Part shown: in pieces, positions 22,255 through 35,800 of the stretch | How positions within the stretch are numbered: position 1 is the stretch's first letter | Layout: the number at the start of each line of letters is the position of its first letter | NCBI RefSeq assembly: GCF_019649055.1 | Contig: NW_026570274.1 | Span: 868,001 to 932,000, forward strand | Source: Paramacrobiotus metropolitanus | Lineage: Eukaryota; Tardigrada; Eutardigrada; Parachela; Macrobiotidae | Length of the DNA: 64,000 nt | Reading direction: 5' to 3' | Position numbers and translations under genes: made by a program | The notes under the pieces: model-generated | The model's database searches: none | What the model was told of the DNA's origin: nothing | Seen by the model: the letters and a program-made list of their open reading frames with translations, nothing else

Positions 22255-24602
22255 CGGTTTAACCACATTGTCAGATTTGAGATTGTACACTACAACACTA
22301 TTATTTTATTGTTTGTGTCAGATGGAAATGGTGATTGTTGTTGTTTTTGCTATGCAAATTAAAGTACATCGTAAGAATTAAATGCCTGGCTTGTCATCGG
22401 ATATCCACCGCTTTAAAATTTTAAAAGTTTTATTACGAGTGAACGGTCGCACATTGAAAGAAATAATGTTTTTCACGTTACGTTTCAAGTTCTTCATGTT
22501 AAAAGAAGAAAGCAGTACTTACTCAGCACGGTTTAACAAAATTACTTAACTGCAAGTCGGCACTTCAACGCACAGTAAAACGTTTAGAGTTTATTTATAA
22601 TTTTATATAGGCTACTTCTCTCTGTGGAAGCAGGAAATTTTATATAATGTATATAAATCGACATCAAATTTTTTATATTTTCTCTGCACGCATGCTGAAT
22701 ATGAATTGTCCACTTCTTCCGTTGGTTGTAAAGAATTACGAAGCATTATTACGCTATGATTCTCTGTGGTATGGGTATTCGGGAATATTTGCAATAATTA
22801 ACAATAAAATGATTTTATGCACGAAATGTTTTTCACGCGGACACGGTGGTCAGTGGTCACTGGACAGTGGACACTAAAAATTACTAATCGATAGAAGTAG
22901 GCAAAGCTCCTGCAAAGTTGCAAACCGCCTAACAAGCACATGTACAGTCGATCTGCAGTCTGTCTGCACAGAGCGGCATCTGCTTTATGTAAACGATCTG
23001 ATACGAATTTAATGGCCTTAAACCAGATTTATGCGTCTTTCTACGCTTTCACATCGTAAGAATCTCCATTATTATCCTATAAGCTGATCGCGATCAAGAT
23101 TATTTCTGCCCGCTTTCATAATGATCAAAATAAATGGACATTCCTTCGTCAGTCGCACATACACAAGACTGAAGAGGCCGCCAAAACCGGTCAGGCCACC
23201 GGCACCGACACAGACACGATAAACGCTGACTCATCACTACTCGTGCGTTGACTGCAGTGGCTGGCTCGCAGTAGCAGCCACTCCCTGTATGATATCATCA
23301 ATTTTCACTCTTCGCCCAGTACCCAGCTGGTTCTGTCTGTACTCTTGTAGAGTGCTGCACTTTTTGATTTCCTGATATTTTCGCGATTCTGTTCCTCCCT
23401 GATTCCTTTTATTTTTCCGAAGGACTATGCATTGTACATTTTGAGCACAGAAAGAACGTTGTGTCTGTGTTTGTTGTTGTCCACTCTGCACTCCGCGCTG
23501 TCAACGGTCGCTCGCGGTTTTCCTGCGCCAGAGCAGAGTGCAGTGGTGCTCAGTTCCTGGTGCGCTCTCTGGCTCTTGCAACATCTTTTGACCGTGAATT
23601 TCTGAGCAGATCGTACCGTTGGCATTGAAGGCAGTGCGGAGAACAACGCACAGCGGAGATACACGTCTGATTGTTCAACGGGAATTCGTGCTAGCCGTTA
23701 CGGCGTCACAAAGTTTCTGTACAGTACCCACTACCCAGTACCCACTTCGTTGACAGCTTTTCCATCCTGATCATCATTGTCAATTTGATTGACTATTTGC
23801 AACTTTTCGTCCTTTAAGTTTACCTTTGTGGTGGAATCCTTGCATCCCCGAGAAAGTGCACAGATCCGCTGTATTTTTCCGCAACACAGTAAGTCACCGT
23901 AAACAGGTAAACAGTAAACCGTAAACAAGCGCGTTTCATCGTGAATTGCCGTACCTGCACACTGCACAGTTCATCGGGAATTTAGTAAGTAAATCTGTAA
24001 ATGATTAAATCAGTTTACTGCAAGTTGGAGAATCGCAGGAGCTCTCTGCGACGGCAGGAAATTTGGGTTTCAACCGGCGCAAGGGGTTCCCGCTGCAAAA
24101 ATCAAATCAGCGAAAATTTCAGCTTAAACTGTTTAATCAGTTTATGAGTTTAATGACTTTAATCAGTTTAGTCCGTTTAAAGTTAAACTGTTTAAGGAGT
24201 ATTTTGTCATTGTTTTGAATGGGTGTTATGCCATTAATAATCATTTAATCAGTGCCATCATAGTTGTCCGATTCAGTTTAGAAAGCGTAAGCAAATTCAT
24301 ATTTTGCACGGTTTTCGGGGCATTGGAATTTTAATAAACACACTGGAATTTTATTGAACAATCGCACAGTGCACGAGCACTTAGTGATCGTTTGAAATTT
24401 TAATGTTGTTAATTTTTTGCAAAATTGCTCGCCGAGTTTTTAAATTTTTTTTGCCAAGTGTAGCCTGTCAAGTGTCAGTATTGTGTACCGTAATAAAAAA
24501 TCAGTATTTTTGCGTAATTACTTTACCGTTTTCCGTTGGAGAATAACGGTGATTGTGAATTTGAGACAGGCTGTTGCTTTTCAACAGGCGCAGGCCGCAG
24601 TG
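22255..24602. other. Spacer between the PH-domain gene and UPF1 copy A
   Basis: I see no gene. A GTAAACAGTAAACCGTAAAC-like run at 23895-23930 and repeated TTTAATCAGTTTA-type words at 24120-24200 are simple AT-rich repeats. The 3' part should hold the UPF1 copy A promoter. Confidence 0.45.
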
Positions 24603-27600
24603 ATGCCGGAAGTGGAGGTTGTGCCCGCGGCGGCGGCGGCGGTGAAGACGGAAAAAATTCCTACACGGAAAATTTATTGCGCGTACGTTAGTTGTATTGA
24701 TGAAAAAATAATATTGCCGATTACGTTACCATAACTTTCGTTGCGTAATTGCAAAATTGCGAGTGCTGCGCACTTTGATGCTACGAGTCTGGACGAATGG
24801 ACGATGATTCTCAATTTCTTGTCATAATTTGTGTGCAGGTACTGCGGCTTAACCGAGCAACGATTCCTGGCCTACTGCGGTGCGGAGAACTGCCAGAAGT
24901 GGTTCTGCAACGGTACTCGTGATGGTCTGAATAAAAGGTACGTTAACTGTTGGAAAGAGTAGTGCGGAATTGAGAAAACGCTTAACGCTTCTTCGGAGTT
25001 GTGAGAAAACTGAATACGAAAACAATTCCGGTTTAGGTTTTGCTGATCTGGAGATATTTCGGTTTGTGTTGCCACTTCAGCCGGATTTATAAAACGTAAA
25101 ACGCGTTTACCGGTTTAGGTTTTATTTGTATTTATGCAGTTTATTTAAGCGTTCACAGTTTATATTTTTAACGAATATTATTAATCTTTTAATGCTTTTT
25201 AAATTACGGTAATTTTCAACGTCTTTTACGGTCTGATGTTGCGCTGCAAAATGAGTAAATCCGGGGGGAAACGATGATTTTGAATTATTGGCAGAAGTGC
25301 GTATTTCAAAAGTTCAGTCATGTTGCTTTGTTAATATTCGTGAAAAATTCGGGATGGCTGAGTTTTAAACAATAAATTCTAAATATTCGGTTCAGACTTG
25401 CTACTTTTACAGCCATATCGTTGCCCATTGTGGGAAGTCCAAGCACACGTCGGTGATGGTGTTCCGCGGGATCCCAGCGGGAACCTCCAAGCGCAAAAGC
25501 CAATCCGTGGACTTTATCGTCAAAAACTGCACCTACCAGCCGAAATGCGCCAAATGCAACTCCAACAACATCTTCGATCTGGGCACGGAGGATACCGCCG
25601 ACCCGTACAATCCCGCACGCACCTGGTGCCGCAAACACGCCGTGGTGGAGGGGAAAGTGGGGAAGAATCAGTGGAATACGCTGGTGGCGGCGCACAAGGA
25701 GGACGAGAAGGCGCAGCAGCCGGAAGAGGTCTTCTTCATCCGGTTGCCGTACTGGTTGATGCCTGTCGTGCCCAAGGCCAGCATGAAGGACAACCGGGAG
25801 TGGTCGCTGAAAATGTGGGGTCTGGAAAAGCTAGAGAGGGAGGTGGATATTCTGGAGGAGTTTTGGCGCTGGAAGCCGGAAGGGACCAAAGATGAATTTC
25901 TGGACTGGAAGGTAAGGTTCCATCTGCATCAGTTTGAGGAAGTTTCGTATTTTTTGTTATTTCGATTGATAATACGGCACTTGACAGTTTTGAAATTAAC
26001 TAAAGCGACTAAAAATTAATTAATTTCATGCTAGCAGTTTTCATTTTAAAGTTAAATGCCGTATATTACTGCACTTTTTCTCTCTGCGATTTTTCTGTTT
26101 AATTCTGGAGTTCGGTTTAATTTGTTTCGGTTCTATATTATCTTTAAAATCAAATTAATCAATCGATTCTGTTATCGCTTATAGTTTTTAATTATATTTT
26201 TCGATTTGCCGTATGTTTCTGAATAATTTTGGAATCGTAGTTCGATTGAGATCAGTATTTTGTCCTGATTTCCGTTCGTAATTCTTCTGATTTTTATATT
26301 ATCTTTAAGATTAATTAATTCTGGTTCTTTGTATTAACGTTTTAAAAACTTCTGAGTTTTGGCAAGTTTCGTTGGTTTTTGCAGACGGCCGTGGATAATT
26401 TTGTCGTGACGCGGAGGGTTGACTTTTCGGACCGGCAGGAGTACGCCGCGTACTGGGACAGTCTGGTTATGGAACTCTCTCGCCAGGAGAAAGGCACCGT
26501 GGAATCCCTGCCGCCGATGCGCAACCTGGAAATCAAATGGATGAGCGCCTACGATATCGAAGTGAAAGTCCCGCAGGGTATCTTCACGGAATTCCTGGAG
26601 ATCGGGCGTCCCATGGAAGTTTCCTGGATGATCCTGAAGGACGGCGAAGAGTACTCCATGTGGCAGCGCGACGCCACCATTTCGGCCCTCCGCCAACTGG
26701 ATACCGGGCATGTCGTCGTAGTGCACTGCCTGTCGGCCGTCAATCCCAGTCATCATCGTGTCAGCCGTGAACTGCGCTTCCGCATGGTGTATAATGATGT
26801 GAATTATTGGCGGATGAACCAGGCGCTGTACAAACTGGAACACGATCCCAGCTGCGTCTCCCAACAGGTCGGTTCGAATTCGAACGGTTTTGAGCCGCTT
26901 TTGAATGAAATCAATTCGAAATCAAAATGAAAAACCAATTGTTAAAAATCTGTTTTCCGAATATTGTGAAATCAAATATTTAATGAAATATTGTTACGGT
27001 AGCAGCGTTATTTTCAACAGTCACTAAATTTAACTAAAAAAATTATGGTTAAATCTGAAAATTATTTGAATGGAAATAGAATATAGGTTTATTTAGATGA
27101 AAATAAAACAGTTAATTATTTGAATGGAAATAGAATACGAGTATAGAATTATTTAGATGAAAATAAATACAGTAAATTTTAATTGCAGATTCTCGAGACC
27201 CCGTTTGCTTTTGAATTGGTTTGATTAGAACCTTGAAATATGAAACTTTAGAAATTCTGATTATGAAATTTATTACGATATTTGAAATTTTGAACCTTGT
27301 CAACAGGTGCTGGACATGCTGTTGGGCCGCGTGGTGATGACACAGGAACTGCTGCATGAATGGCGCTCCAATTTCGCTTCCACGGCGTTGGAAGCGGCGG
27401 AATGGGAGAGTGATGGGGAAGAGGACGAAAAAACCGTTGCTGAGGCCCTGCCGCGCACGATGAACGGGAGTCTGGGCAAGTTCGTCCCCCCGCCCTTCCA
27501 CACCGAGTACGTGGATGCCGGGAATGAGTTTCGCAGCTACAACTTTGACCAGATGATTTTGCCGCGGCTGAATCGCCGGCTGAACGAGCGCCAGCGGCTG

Positions 27601-30431
27601 GCGGTGGATATGGCGCTGAAGGCGCCCGTGTGCTTAATCCAAGGCCCACCGGGTACCGGGAAGACAGAAACAGCGGCGGCCATTGTGGTCAATTTTACCA
27701 AGGATCCCATGGGGAAGATTTTGGTATGTGCGCCCAGTAACGTGGCCATTGATCATCTGACGCTGAAGATTGCCAAGATCAGTAAAGATATGAATATTTT
27801 ACGATTATTTGCGCATACCCGCGATGTGGAGTGCCTGGCGGAAGGGGTACGCAAGTACACGGTGTTTAGCAAGTTCAAAAAGGAGCGTCCACGGGAAGCC
27901 ATTACGGAGGCGGCGTTGCGGGTTTATGAGAAGGAGTGTGTTAGAAAGGCGAAGATTGTGTGCTGCACGTGCAATGTGAGTGAGATAACATTATGGCCAA
28001 GTTTTTTCGGTATTTTCTCACCCATCACTTCATCAGTATTTATTACGTATTTTTTATTTATATTTTTTCCGTATTATACAGAGATTATACAGAGATTATT
28101 AGTAGATTTTTTCCGTATTATACATTTTTCCGTCGACATCGTAGTTACTTCTTGAGCAATTCTTATTTTCACAGATATTAACTTTTTTTATATGGTATAT
28201 TTTTTCCGTATTATAGACGTCGTATTTTATTTCTGCAAAGTGTGTACGTGCTACTATGCGACACAATATTTTTATGTGTTGTCGGTATGCTAATTGTTTA
28301 CCTGTTTTTGTTTCTCTGATTTAGAGTGCCGGACTGATGAGTTTGGATCGCGTTGCTTTTCCCTACGTGTTGATCGACGAAGCCGCACAAGGAATGGAGC
28401 CGGAGTGCTTGATTGCCATCACCCGGGCATGCGAAAAGGTTTCTGAACGACTTTTGGCAATGGTAATAATGGCTAATGCTGCTGTTATGTGATTTACAGT
28501 TGGTGTTGATCGGCGATCCAGCACAGTTGGGCGCCGTTGTCCGCTTTCCCAATCTGCAGAAATCCCAGCTGACCACCTCGCTGTTCCAGCGCCTGTGGAA
28601 GGTGTGTCCGTGGATGATCCTGACCCAGCAGTATCGCATGCACCCGGCTATCTCCAAAATGATCTCGCAGATCACCTACGAAGACCAACTGGTTAATGAC
28701 CAATGCGTCCGTAAGTGAATTTGCCATGGTCACATCGCTAGTTGAATTTTAGTTATCGTAATGTGATTGGTTTTAAATAATTAAATTTAATTTTTTTGAC
28801 ACTCTAGTTGAATTTTAGTTAATTAAAAGTATTTTAGTTTTGCTTCATTTCTACTCATCTAATGACCGGAAATTCGTCAACGGTCACTGAGAGCTGGAGT
28901 TTTGTTGAACTGTCTCAGTTTTCTTTAGTTTTCTTTGTATTTCGTTTTAAGATTTCTTATTCTGCGGTTTCGTAGTTTTCTTAGGTTTTCTTATCCCTCA
29001 TGGCGGTCGGGCCATGTGACGGTCGACGCGTTAATGTTTTCGGGACGCTTTTATTAGCTGTGGCTTATTGTTATCTGAAATGACTAGAGTAGTTGAATTA
29101 TTTCTAAAGGAAAGTTGTGGACGTTTCTTTTTTGTGTGGTTTGCAGTGGCTCGTACATCCGCATCGATCCTGCTGAACGACATCTTCGGGATGATTGTGC
29201 CACTGCCGGATCTGGTCCGCTACCATGAACTGCTCTTCGCACCCGACGGGATGATCTACGCACGGGAGGGCATCATTCCCATGTTGTTTGTCAGTTTGGC
29301 GCGCAATGACGAGCTGTCCGGCAGTGGGACGTCGTTTGTCAATATGGCGGAAGCGCACTTCATTGCCCGCCTGGTGGCCAATATTCTGCACGAGGGCCAT
29401 GTCTTCTCCATCCCGGGCCTGGAGAAGCCCCACCCGGAAGAGATTGGCATTATTACCTTCTATAACGGACAGCGGCCGCAGCTGGAAATCGAGCTCAAAT
29501 GTCACCCGCGTATCAACCAGCGCTTCAAGGTGTGTACATCCTTTTCGGTCATTATTTTGCCGTTGGACAGATTTCTCTTTCATGCATCGAAATGAAACTT
29601 GCGTTTGAATTCCTAGGAATTAAATGAACGATTTGCATTGTGAAATTCCTTGTGAGCGCTTTCGTGCCTCGGCATAACGTATAGAGTGGTATCAGTTTGT
29701 GCATTCGGCTTATTTTTAAAATGGATATTTTACAACGATTTCTACGCACATTAATTTTAAGTGTAACTGTTTCTGTACAAACTTTTTCATTTTTGGTTAC
29801 CAGTATATGTTTGTTGGAATGGAATTATTAAGTAATTTTACAATTTCGATTTATTGTAGCTGGTTTTGTATAGTAAATTAATACTTTCATTTGGTTTCAT
29901 GAATTGTGCACTTAAGAATCCGTTACAACGCTCCTGCTGGATTTTGATGTTTCTTAACTTGTTTTCGATAGTGAGATTAAAATAATATAATAGAAATAAC
30001 GTGGGTTGTACAGTTTGTATCGATTTGGTTTATAATGGTAAAGATGCTGATATGTTGTGTGCTATGTGTAGGATATCGAGATTAACAGTGTGGATGGGTT
30101 CCAAGGCCGCGAGAAGGACATCATTATTTTATCGTGTGTTCGCTCCGCCGACTCATACCGCGGCCGGCGCACCCTTGGCTTCACCGACGACCCGCAGCGC
30201 CTGAACGTGGCCATGTCGCGCGCGCGCAAGGCCCTGATCGTCGTGGGCAGTTGGCACATCTTCTATCATTCCGACATGTGGCGTCGCTACTTCCGCTACA
30301 TTCCCGTCATCCAGGCGGAGACCGTGTGCCATCTGCTACCGCTGCCCTGCAGCACCAAACCGCCCTGCAAGATCTGCCCGGATGATCAGGGGCTGCGCAT
30401 CCAGCAGGCCATGGTCAATATGGGACACTAG
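24603..30431 (+). CDS. UPF1-like RNA helicase, paralog A, 965 aa
   Basis: Nine exons: 24603-24682, 24839-24937, 25413-25911, 26385-26867, 27307-27975, 28325-28438, 28500-28710, 29147-29529 and 30072-30431. All introns are GT-AG and the total is 966 codons with the stop. The start is the MP... methionine shared in position by all four paralogs. Residues ~26-226 form the UPF1 CH zinc-binding domain: CAYCG at 26-30, YC...NC.KWFCNG at 39-52, SHIVAHC at 60-66, PKCAKC at 103-108 and WCRKHA at 131-136. Domain 1B follows (~230-390), then a short acidic linker, RecA lobe 1 with GPPGTGKT at 500-507 and DEAA at 628-631, and lobe 2 with IGDPAQLG, QYRMHP, FYNGQR, DGFQGREKD and RLNVAMSRAR. UPF1 is the ATP-dependent helicase of nonsense-mediated mRNA decay, and its CH domain binds UPF2. 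This paralog lacks the N-terminal extension and the SQ-rich tail of human UPF1 (about 1,120 aa). It is probably a divergent paralog rather than the canonical gene. It has one intron more than B, C and D. Confidence 0.92.
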
Positions 30432-30738
30432 TGCTTTTTTGTATTTTGTAACGCTGGTCGTTCATGCTGTATGTTGTGCTTTCACTGGAATTAACTGCTG
30501 GTCAAACCGTTATCGCGCTTGTCGCTTGATGATGTGGGGATTTTTCTTGGGTGGAGTTTTTGTTGCTGCGTTTTACGTCTTTTTTTATCGCGTTGCACCG
30601 CTTGTTAACCACATTCGGCCTTTTTTTGTAACGTTGAAATGGGCGGAGCATGCTGATTCGCTGACGGCGGAACAGGAGCGAGCTTTTTGTGGGAACTGCT
30701 CAGCCGAAGTCGATTGAATCGACTTTTTGTTCAGCTAA

Positions 30739-30744
30739 AATAAA
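30739..30744 (+). terminator. Candidate poly(A) signal of UPF1 paralog A
   Basis: Canonical AATAAA downstream of the copy A stop codon at 30429-30431. Confidence 0.45.
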
Positions 30745-31642
30745 ATTACTAACAATACATACGTGATACGTTTGTGTTATTGTAATTGCTGTTCGGACCC
30801 CCAGACCGCAGTTTTAGCGGTTTAACACGCTTCACGCTGTGCACAAAATTTAAGAAATTCATTCGTCAAATAATTATATTGCAGTAGGTAAGCGTGCTCC
30901 GTAGTCTGTATAAAACAATTTGTTATTCACGTTATATACCGGTATGTTATTAATATTAAATAAATCAGTGATTGGCTGTTCGATGCACTGGAAACAACGG
31001 TTTCCGGTGCGTTTGTAACTTAGAACACTCTACGGTAATTTCTCGCATCGGGAAACATGCGATCGCCAGAACGATTGCAGTCGTGATGAACGATATAAAC
31101 TGTGCTGGAAACCTTGCATTCCATACTCAGGGGTCGGTTCTGAGTCTTCTGACATGAAGGTGATGAAACGGCAGCGCGTTCGAAGTCCTGAATAACTACG
31201 AGTACCGAAAACATGTGCCGGTTCCGGTACTTATGAAGTGCATTAGGTGCAAGTACGAGTAGCGAAATATTTTGAACAGTTAACATATAATTTTCTACTT
31301 ATAAAATTAGTCTATTTACTATCACAATAATTATGTAGAAATTTGAAAATTATATTATGTGAAATTATTGCTGCAGTTTAGTACTGGATGCGCGTTTCCA
31401 CCATGAATAAACTGAAGTGCAGTTAATAAATAGCGCGGAATTAAGTATACTATTTTATTTGGACTCATTGCCTTTTAAACTCTTAAACGTTTAATTTATG
31501 TGTGTTTTCTTGTAAATTCCATTTTAATCAAGTACTAGTAATTATATTTTTAGAATGCTATTTAATACTGATAATTAAAAGCCGTGTTATCGGTTGTGCA
31601 GTAGACGACAATAATTACATTACACAGCAGTCTACAGTAGTG

Positions 31643-31718
31643 CACGTGTAGACTTCTAGACTGGTCTATCTACCGGTATATGCAGTCACGTTTGGGTGCA
31701 CGTGTTGACGTGCACGTG
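31643..31718. promoter_or_regulatory. Three CACGTG E-box palindromes upstream of UPF1 paralog B
   Basis: CACGTG occurs at 31643-31648, 31699-31704 and 31713-31718, the last two within 20 bp (GACGTGCACGTGCAC). CACGTG is the palindromic E-box bound by bHLH factors. The cluster is 1.1 kb upstream of the copy B start, and single CACGTG words also lie upstream of copies C and D. A regulatory role is an inference. Confidence 0.35.
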
Positions 31719-32853
31719 CACTTCCGCCACAGAGGCATTTCCTGTTGGCATAAAATAATAATTATTATCTATGTACTGTATGAGCGGTTATGAATTAAGT
31801 GTGCCTCGATTTACTATGCAGCGGGCTGTACGTTTCTGCTGAACGGGCTGTATTGCTTACTCATAAACGGATATGTACAGGAAGTTTTTTTCGAATCGAA
31901 TCCGTCGGCTTTCTGGTTCAACCGGTAGCATCGAACAGCTGGAAGCAGTGTGCACTGTGCAACTGCTGGAGTTTTCTGCAAATATGTACGTCGATCATTA
32001 TCAATTTTTGCAGCCTATGCTATTCTGTGCTTGTTCGATTGACAGCCGTAATTACGGTTTATGTCATACGTCAGATATCTACGACACCATTGCTTTAAAT
32101 TAACCACCAATATTAAATTTTCGGGTATTTTAAGTCCGCTATAAATTTGTTATACTCGTGATCATTTTGCTCGAAATTCAAGATTTTCGATATTATCTCT
32201 TCGATACACAATGTTTGACTGTGTACTACTTACTCTAATTCACATAATTAACGTTGCTCGAATTACTGTATTTTGATCATATTTTGATAGCGGGTATCGC
32301 TCGTGTTCACGTGTTGTTTGGAGTAAACGATGACGAATTATGAGCAGTTATCGCAAGGTGATTAGCGATAGGAAAGGACACGCGATAACATTATTGACGG
32401 ATACACGGTTTGCCGCCAAATTCACGCCTCATTCGACATTACGCCGATACAGTTGTGACTGTTGTGGATACCGGTGGAAAATGGAATAAATACGTGATCG
32501 GCAATAGACCACGGATTAGGCATTTGTGCAGCCTCCAGATAATTGTGCATTATCGGCACGCAGTTCGACAACCCTGTCAGTAAATTGTTCCAGTTGGCAA
32601 TATTTACGAGTACATCGGTTTGCTTATAAACATCACGTGGAAGGAAATCTATGCGGATTTTCTGCCATCTCAGCGCTGACAAGAACGGTTTCTGCAGTTC
32701 TGACGGCTGCAAAGAATTTCAGTGTATATGCGTTTACATCGGAAAGCAACGGCAACGCTACTGTACGCTTATAACACTATCGAACGCATCGGTGAAAATA
32801 AGGATCTAAGTGCCAGCGGGGACGAAACGCTAGGGTAGCTCATCTGCCTGATC

Positions 32854-35800
32854 ATGCCAGTTGCCAAGGCGACAACTTCCGCCGACGGAGCGGAGATGCT
32901 TCCGGCGGATGTGATGCGATGCGCGTATGTATATGTATTTAATACTTATGTGCAACAGTTGGATATTTTTCTAACTCTTGTATTGCAGCCATAATAGTGA
33001 TGATGCATGTATTCCTTCTGTAGATACTGTGGTTTGGACGACGCACAATACCTGACATTCTGCGAAGCGGAAAACTGCCAAAAATGGTTTTGCAATGGCA
33101 GCAGCGATTTTAGCAAAAAGTATGTATAAAGTAGCGTAATTATTTTAAAATTCGTGTTAAAATTTTTTTGGTATGGTAGAGAAAAATTTAATGGGACAAA
33201 ATTAAACATCGAAGCTGCACCTGTACAAATCTCCAGAACAAGAAGCCAGAAACTTTTTTTCCGGAAATTTTTTTATGAAAACATGTTTTCTGAAGTTTTA
33301 ATACGTTTTTCACTTTGCCTGCGATTATGCGCTGCTTAAGCTTGCCATTGCGAATGCGGAATAAAGCAATACTAATAAATAAAATAATTTATCATGCATG
33401 AATTTAAATTATAGCGGATACAAGTCATGTTGCATTTATGTTTCGTATCTGCCGTAAAATTACTTATCGGGCTCTTATGTAGAAATACATCAACCACCTT
33501 GCAGTAAATACAGGAACGTACAAAAGCTGTTTGCCTTTTTTTTAAAACTTTTAATTTGGTTTATTTTCATTGTACATAAACTTGAGCGTGTTTGAATTTA
33601 CTCTCCTCGCATCTAATTACGTCCTACATTGATTTAACGTGCGAAAATGTTGCAAGTGTACAGAATAGCTTGGTAGTGGTACATTATGTAATAATTGTAA
33701 AATCTGTATGTGTGTACTTTCTGTGTACGGACTTGTGAATATTTTGTATCGCTAGTCTGAATCTTACTGTTATAAAGACGTAATACTGACCAATGAAAAA
33801 CGGCATGAAATGAGACGGTCTCTTTACAGAAATATTTGGGTACAGCAGTTACATTATTGTACGCTTTTTGTTTATTCCGAAGTCAGTTGCATAAATTTTT
33901 ATAGGGCATATAAGCCGTACAGTCACATCGTCGCCCACTGCACCAAAGCCAAACATACCGCAGTTTCGGTGTTTAGCGGCATCCCGGAGGGGACTTCCAA
34001 ACGTAAACGTCAGTCTATGAAATTTATTTTCGATCACTGCACCTACAAGCCGAAGTGCTCCAGTACCAAATGCCGTTCACGCAACATTCTGGACCTCGGC
34101 GTGGAGGATACAGCACATCCGTTCGATCCCGAGAAAATATGCTGCCGGAAGGATGCGGTCCGTGCTCATAAAGTGGGGAGGAAGTTGTGGCACACGTTGG
34201 TGGCGGCCCACCCCGAAACCGGGGTTACTCAGTCGGTGGAAGAACCGTTTTTCATCCGCTTAGCGTCGTGGCTGGTACCGGCTGTTCCGAAAAAGATCAT
34301 GCGGAAACACTCTAAAGGGGCTTTGAAAAAATGGGGTCTGGAGCGTTTGGATCGCGATTCTATCGGTTTCTTGGAGGAATTTTGGCGGTGGAAGCCGGAT
34401 GGAACAAAAGAAGAGTTTCTTAACTGGAAGGTACATAAAAATTCTACTGTACCATACTTCGACGATGTGTTCGCAAGCCGATCGTTCTTACTATGTAGTA
34501 TGTATATGTATAGTTCAGCATACATAGTAGTACTAGACAGCACAGCGAAACCAGATCTGATAATCAGAATGATCGTTGTGCTGACTCTAACTAATACTGT
34601 AATGGTAAGCGGTTTGCGAACGGATTCGAAGTAAAACAAATATTTCTGTGCTCTAGATCTGACAAAACATTTGCCGCATGGTTGACTACTATTAGGATGA
34701 CCTTTATCTTTTCTTCTGTACAAGAGCCGAAATGTATCGACAGAAACTTTTTATTAGGAAAACAGCCAATGTACTTATCAGTATGCTTCCGCAGGTTTAT
34801 ACTAATTAAAATGATTAATTAAAATGATTGACAGTTGAGCTAACAAGGCAGCTGATATCGTCGGATATTTGGTTGTAGATGACTATTGACAGTTACTACG
34901 AAACTCGCAGGATGCAATTTACTGACGAGGGAGATTATTCCAAGTACTGGGATGAACTGGTGGCTGAAATAGCCCGCCAAGAAATGGGCACGGTGGAGTC
35001 CTTGCCACCCATTCGCATTCCGGAGGGACAAGAAGCCAAATGGTTGAACGGTTCCGACATCATCCTGACCGTTCCCTATGGAATGTTTACGGATTTTCTG
35101 GAGAGGGGACGTCCAGTGATGGTGGCCTGGGTGGTAATGAGTAACGGCGAAGAAAAGACGATGTGGTACCGGGATGCCACCATTTCCTGGATGAAACCAG
35201 GCGACAACGGTTCGACTATGATGCTGCATTGCTTCAAGGAAGTCGCTCGCGATGACTATCGCGAGAAGCGCAATCTGCAGATACGAATTGTCTATAATGA
35301 TATCAATTTCTGGCGCATGCATCAGGCGCTGTACAAAATTGAGCATGATCCGAAATGTATGTCCAGGGAAATTCTGTACGCATTGTTGGGGTGTAAGATG
35401 GAAGCGCAGGAACTGCCGGAGGAAAGTGCGAGCGAAGCCGGCGAATCTATGAGTTGTGAAATGCTGGGAAGTTCTGACGAGTCCCATGATGAAGAAATTC
35501 AGGTGGAAAATTTTCAGCCTGTCGTGAAACGCTTTCCACGCACGATGATACGGTCTAATTTGCGGTTGATGGCACCACAACCGTTTTTCGCTGAGTACAC
35601 CGTGAACGGGTACCAGCACGATTTCCGCCGTTTTACGTTCCAGAACATGAGACTGCCGGAATGCCTGAATAAAGGTCAACGCCAAGCCGTCAGGATGGCA
35701 CTACTGAACACAGTCTGCTTGATTCAAGGCCCACCGGGGACCGGGAAAACGCAGACGGCAGCGGTGATTGTGGCCAATTTGGTTAAGGATCCGGAGGGGA

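Larger units (their letters stand above)
30432..32853. other. Spacer between UPF1 copies A and B
   Basis: No gene seen. AATAAA at 30739-30744 is a good poly(A) signal for copy A, about 310 bp past its stop. A cluster of CACGTG words lies at 31643-31718. TACGAGTA octamers occur at 31197, 31254 and 32605. Confidence 0.5.

Noticed and set aside
24483-24602. N-terminal extension of UPF1 copy A upstream of MPEVEV
   Set aside because: It begins at a non-ATG codon, and the other three paralogs all start at the homologous MP position.
30382-30717. 111-codon frame after UPF1 copy A as a separate gene
   Set aside because: It overlaps the end of copy A and its 3' UTR and shows no motif.
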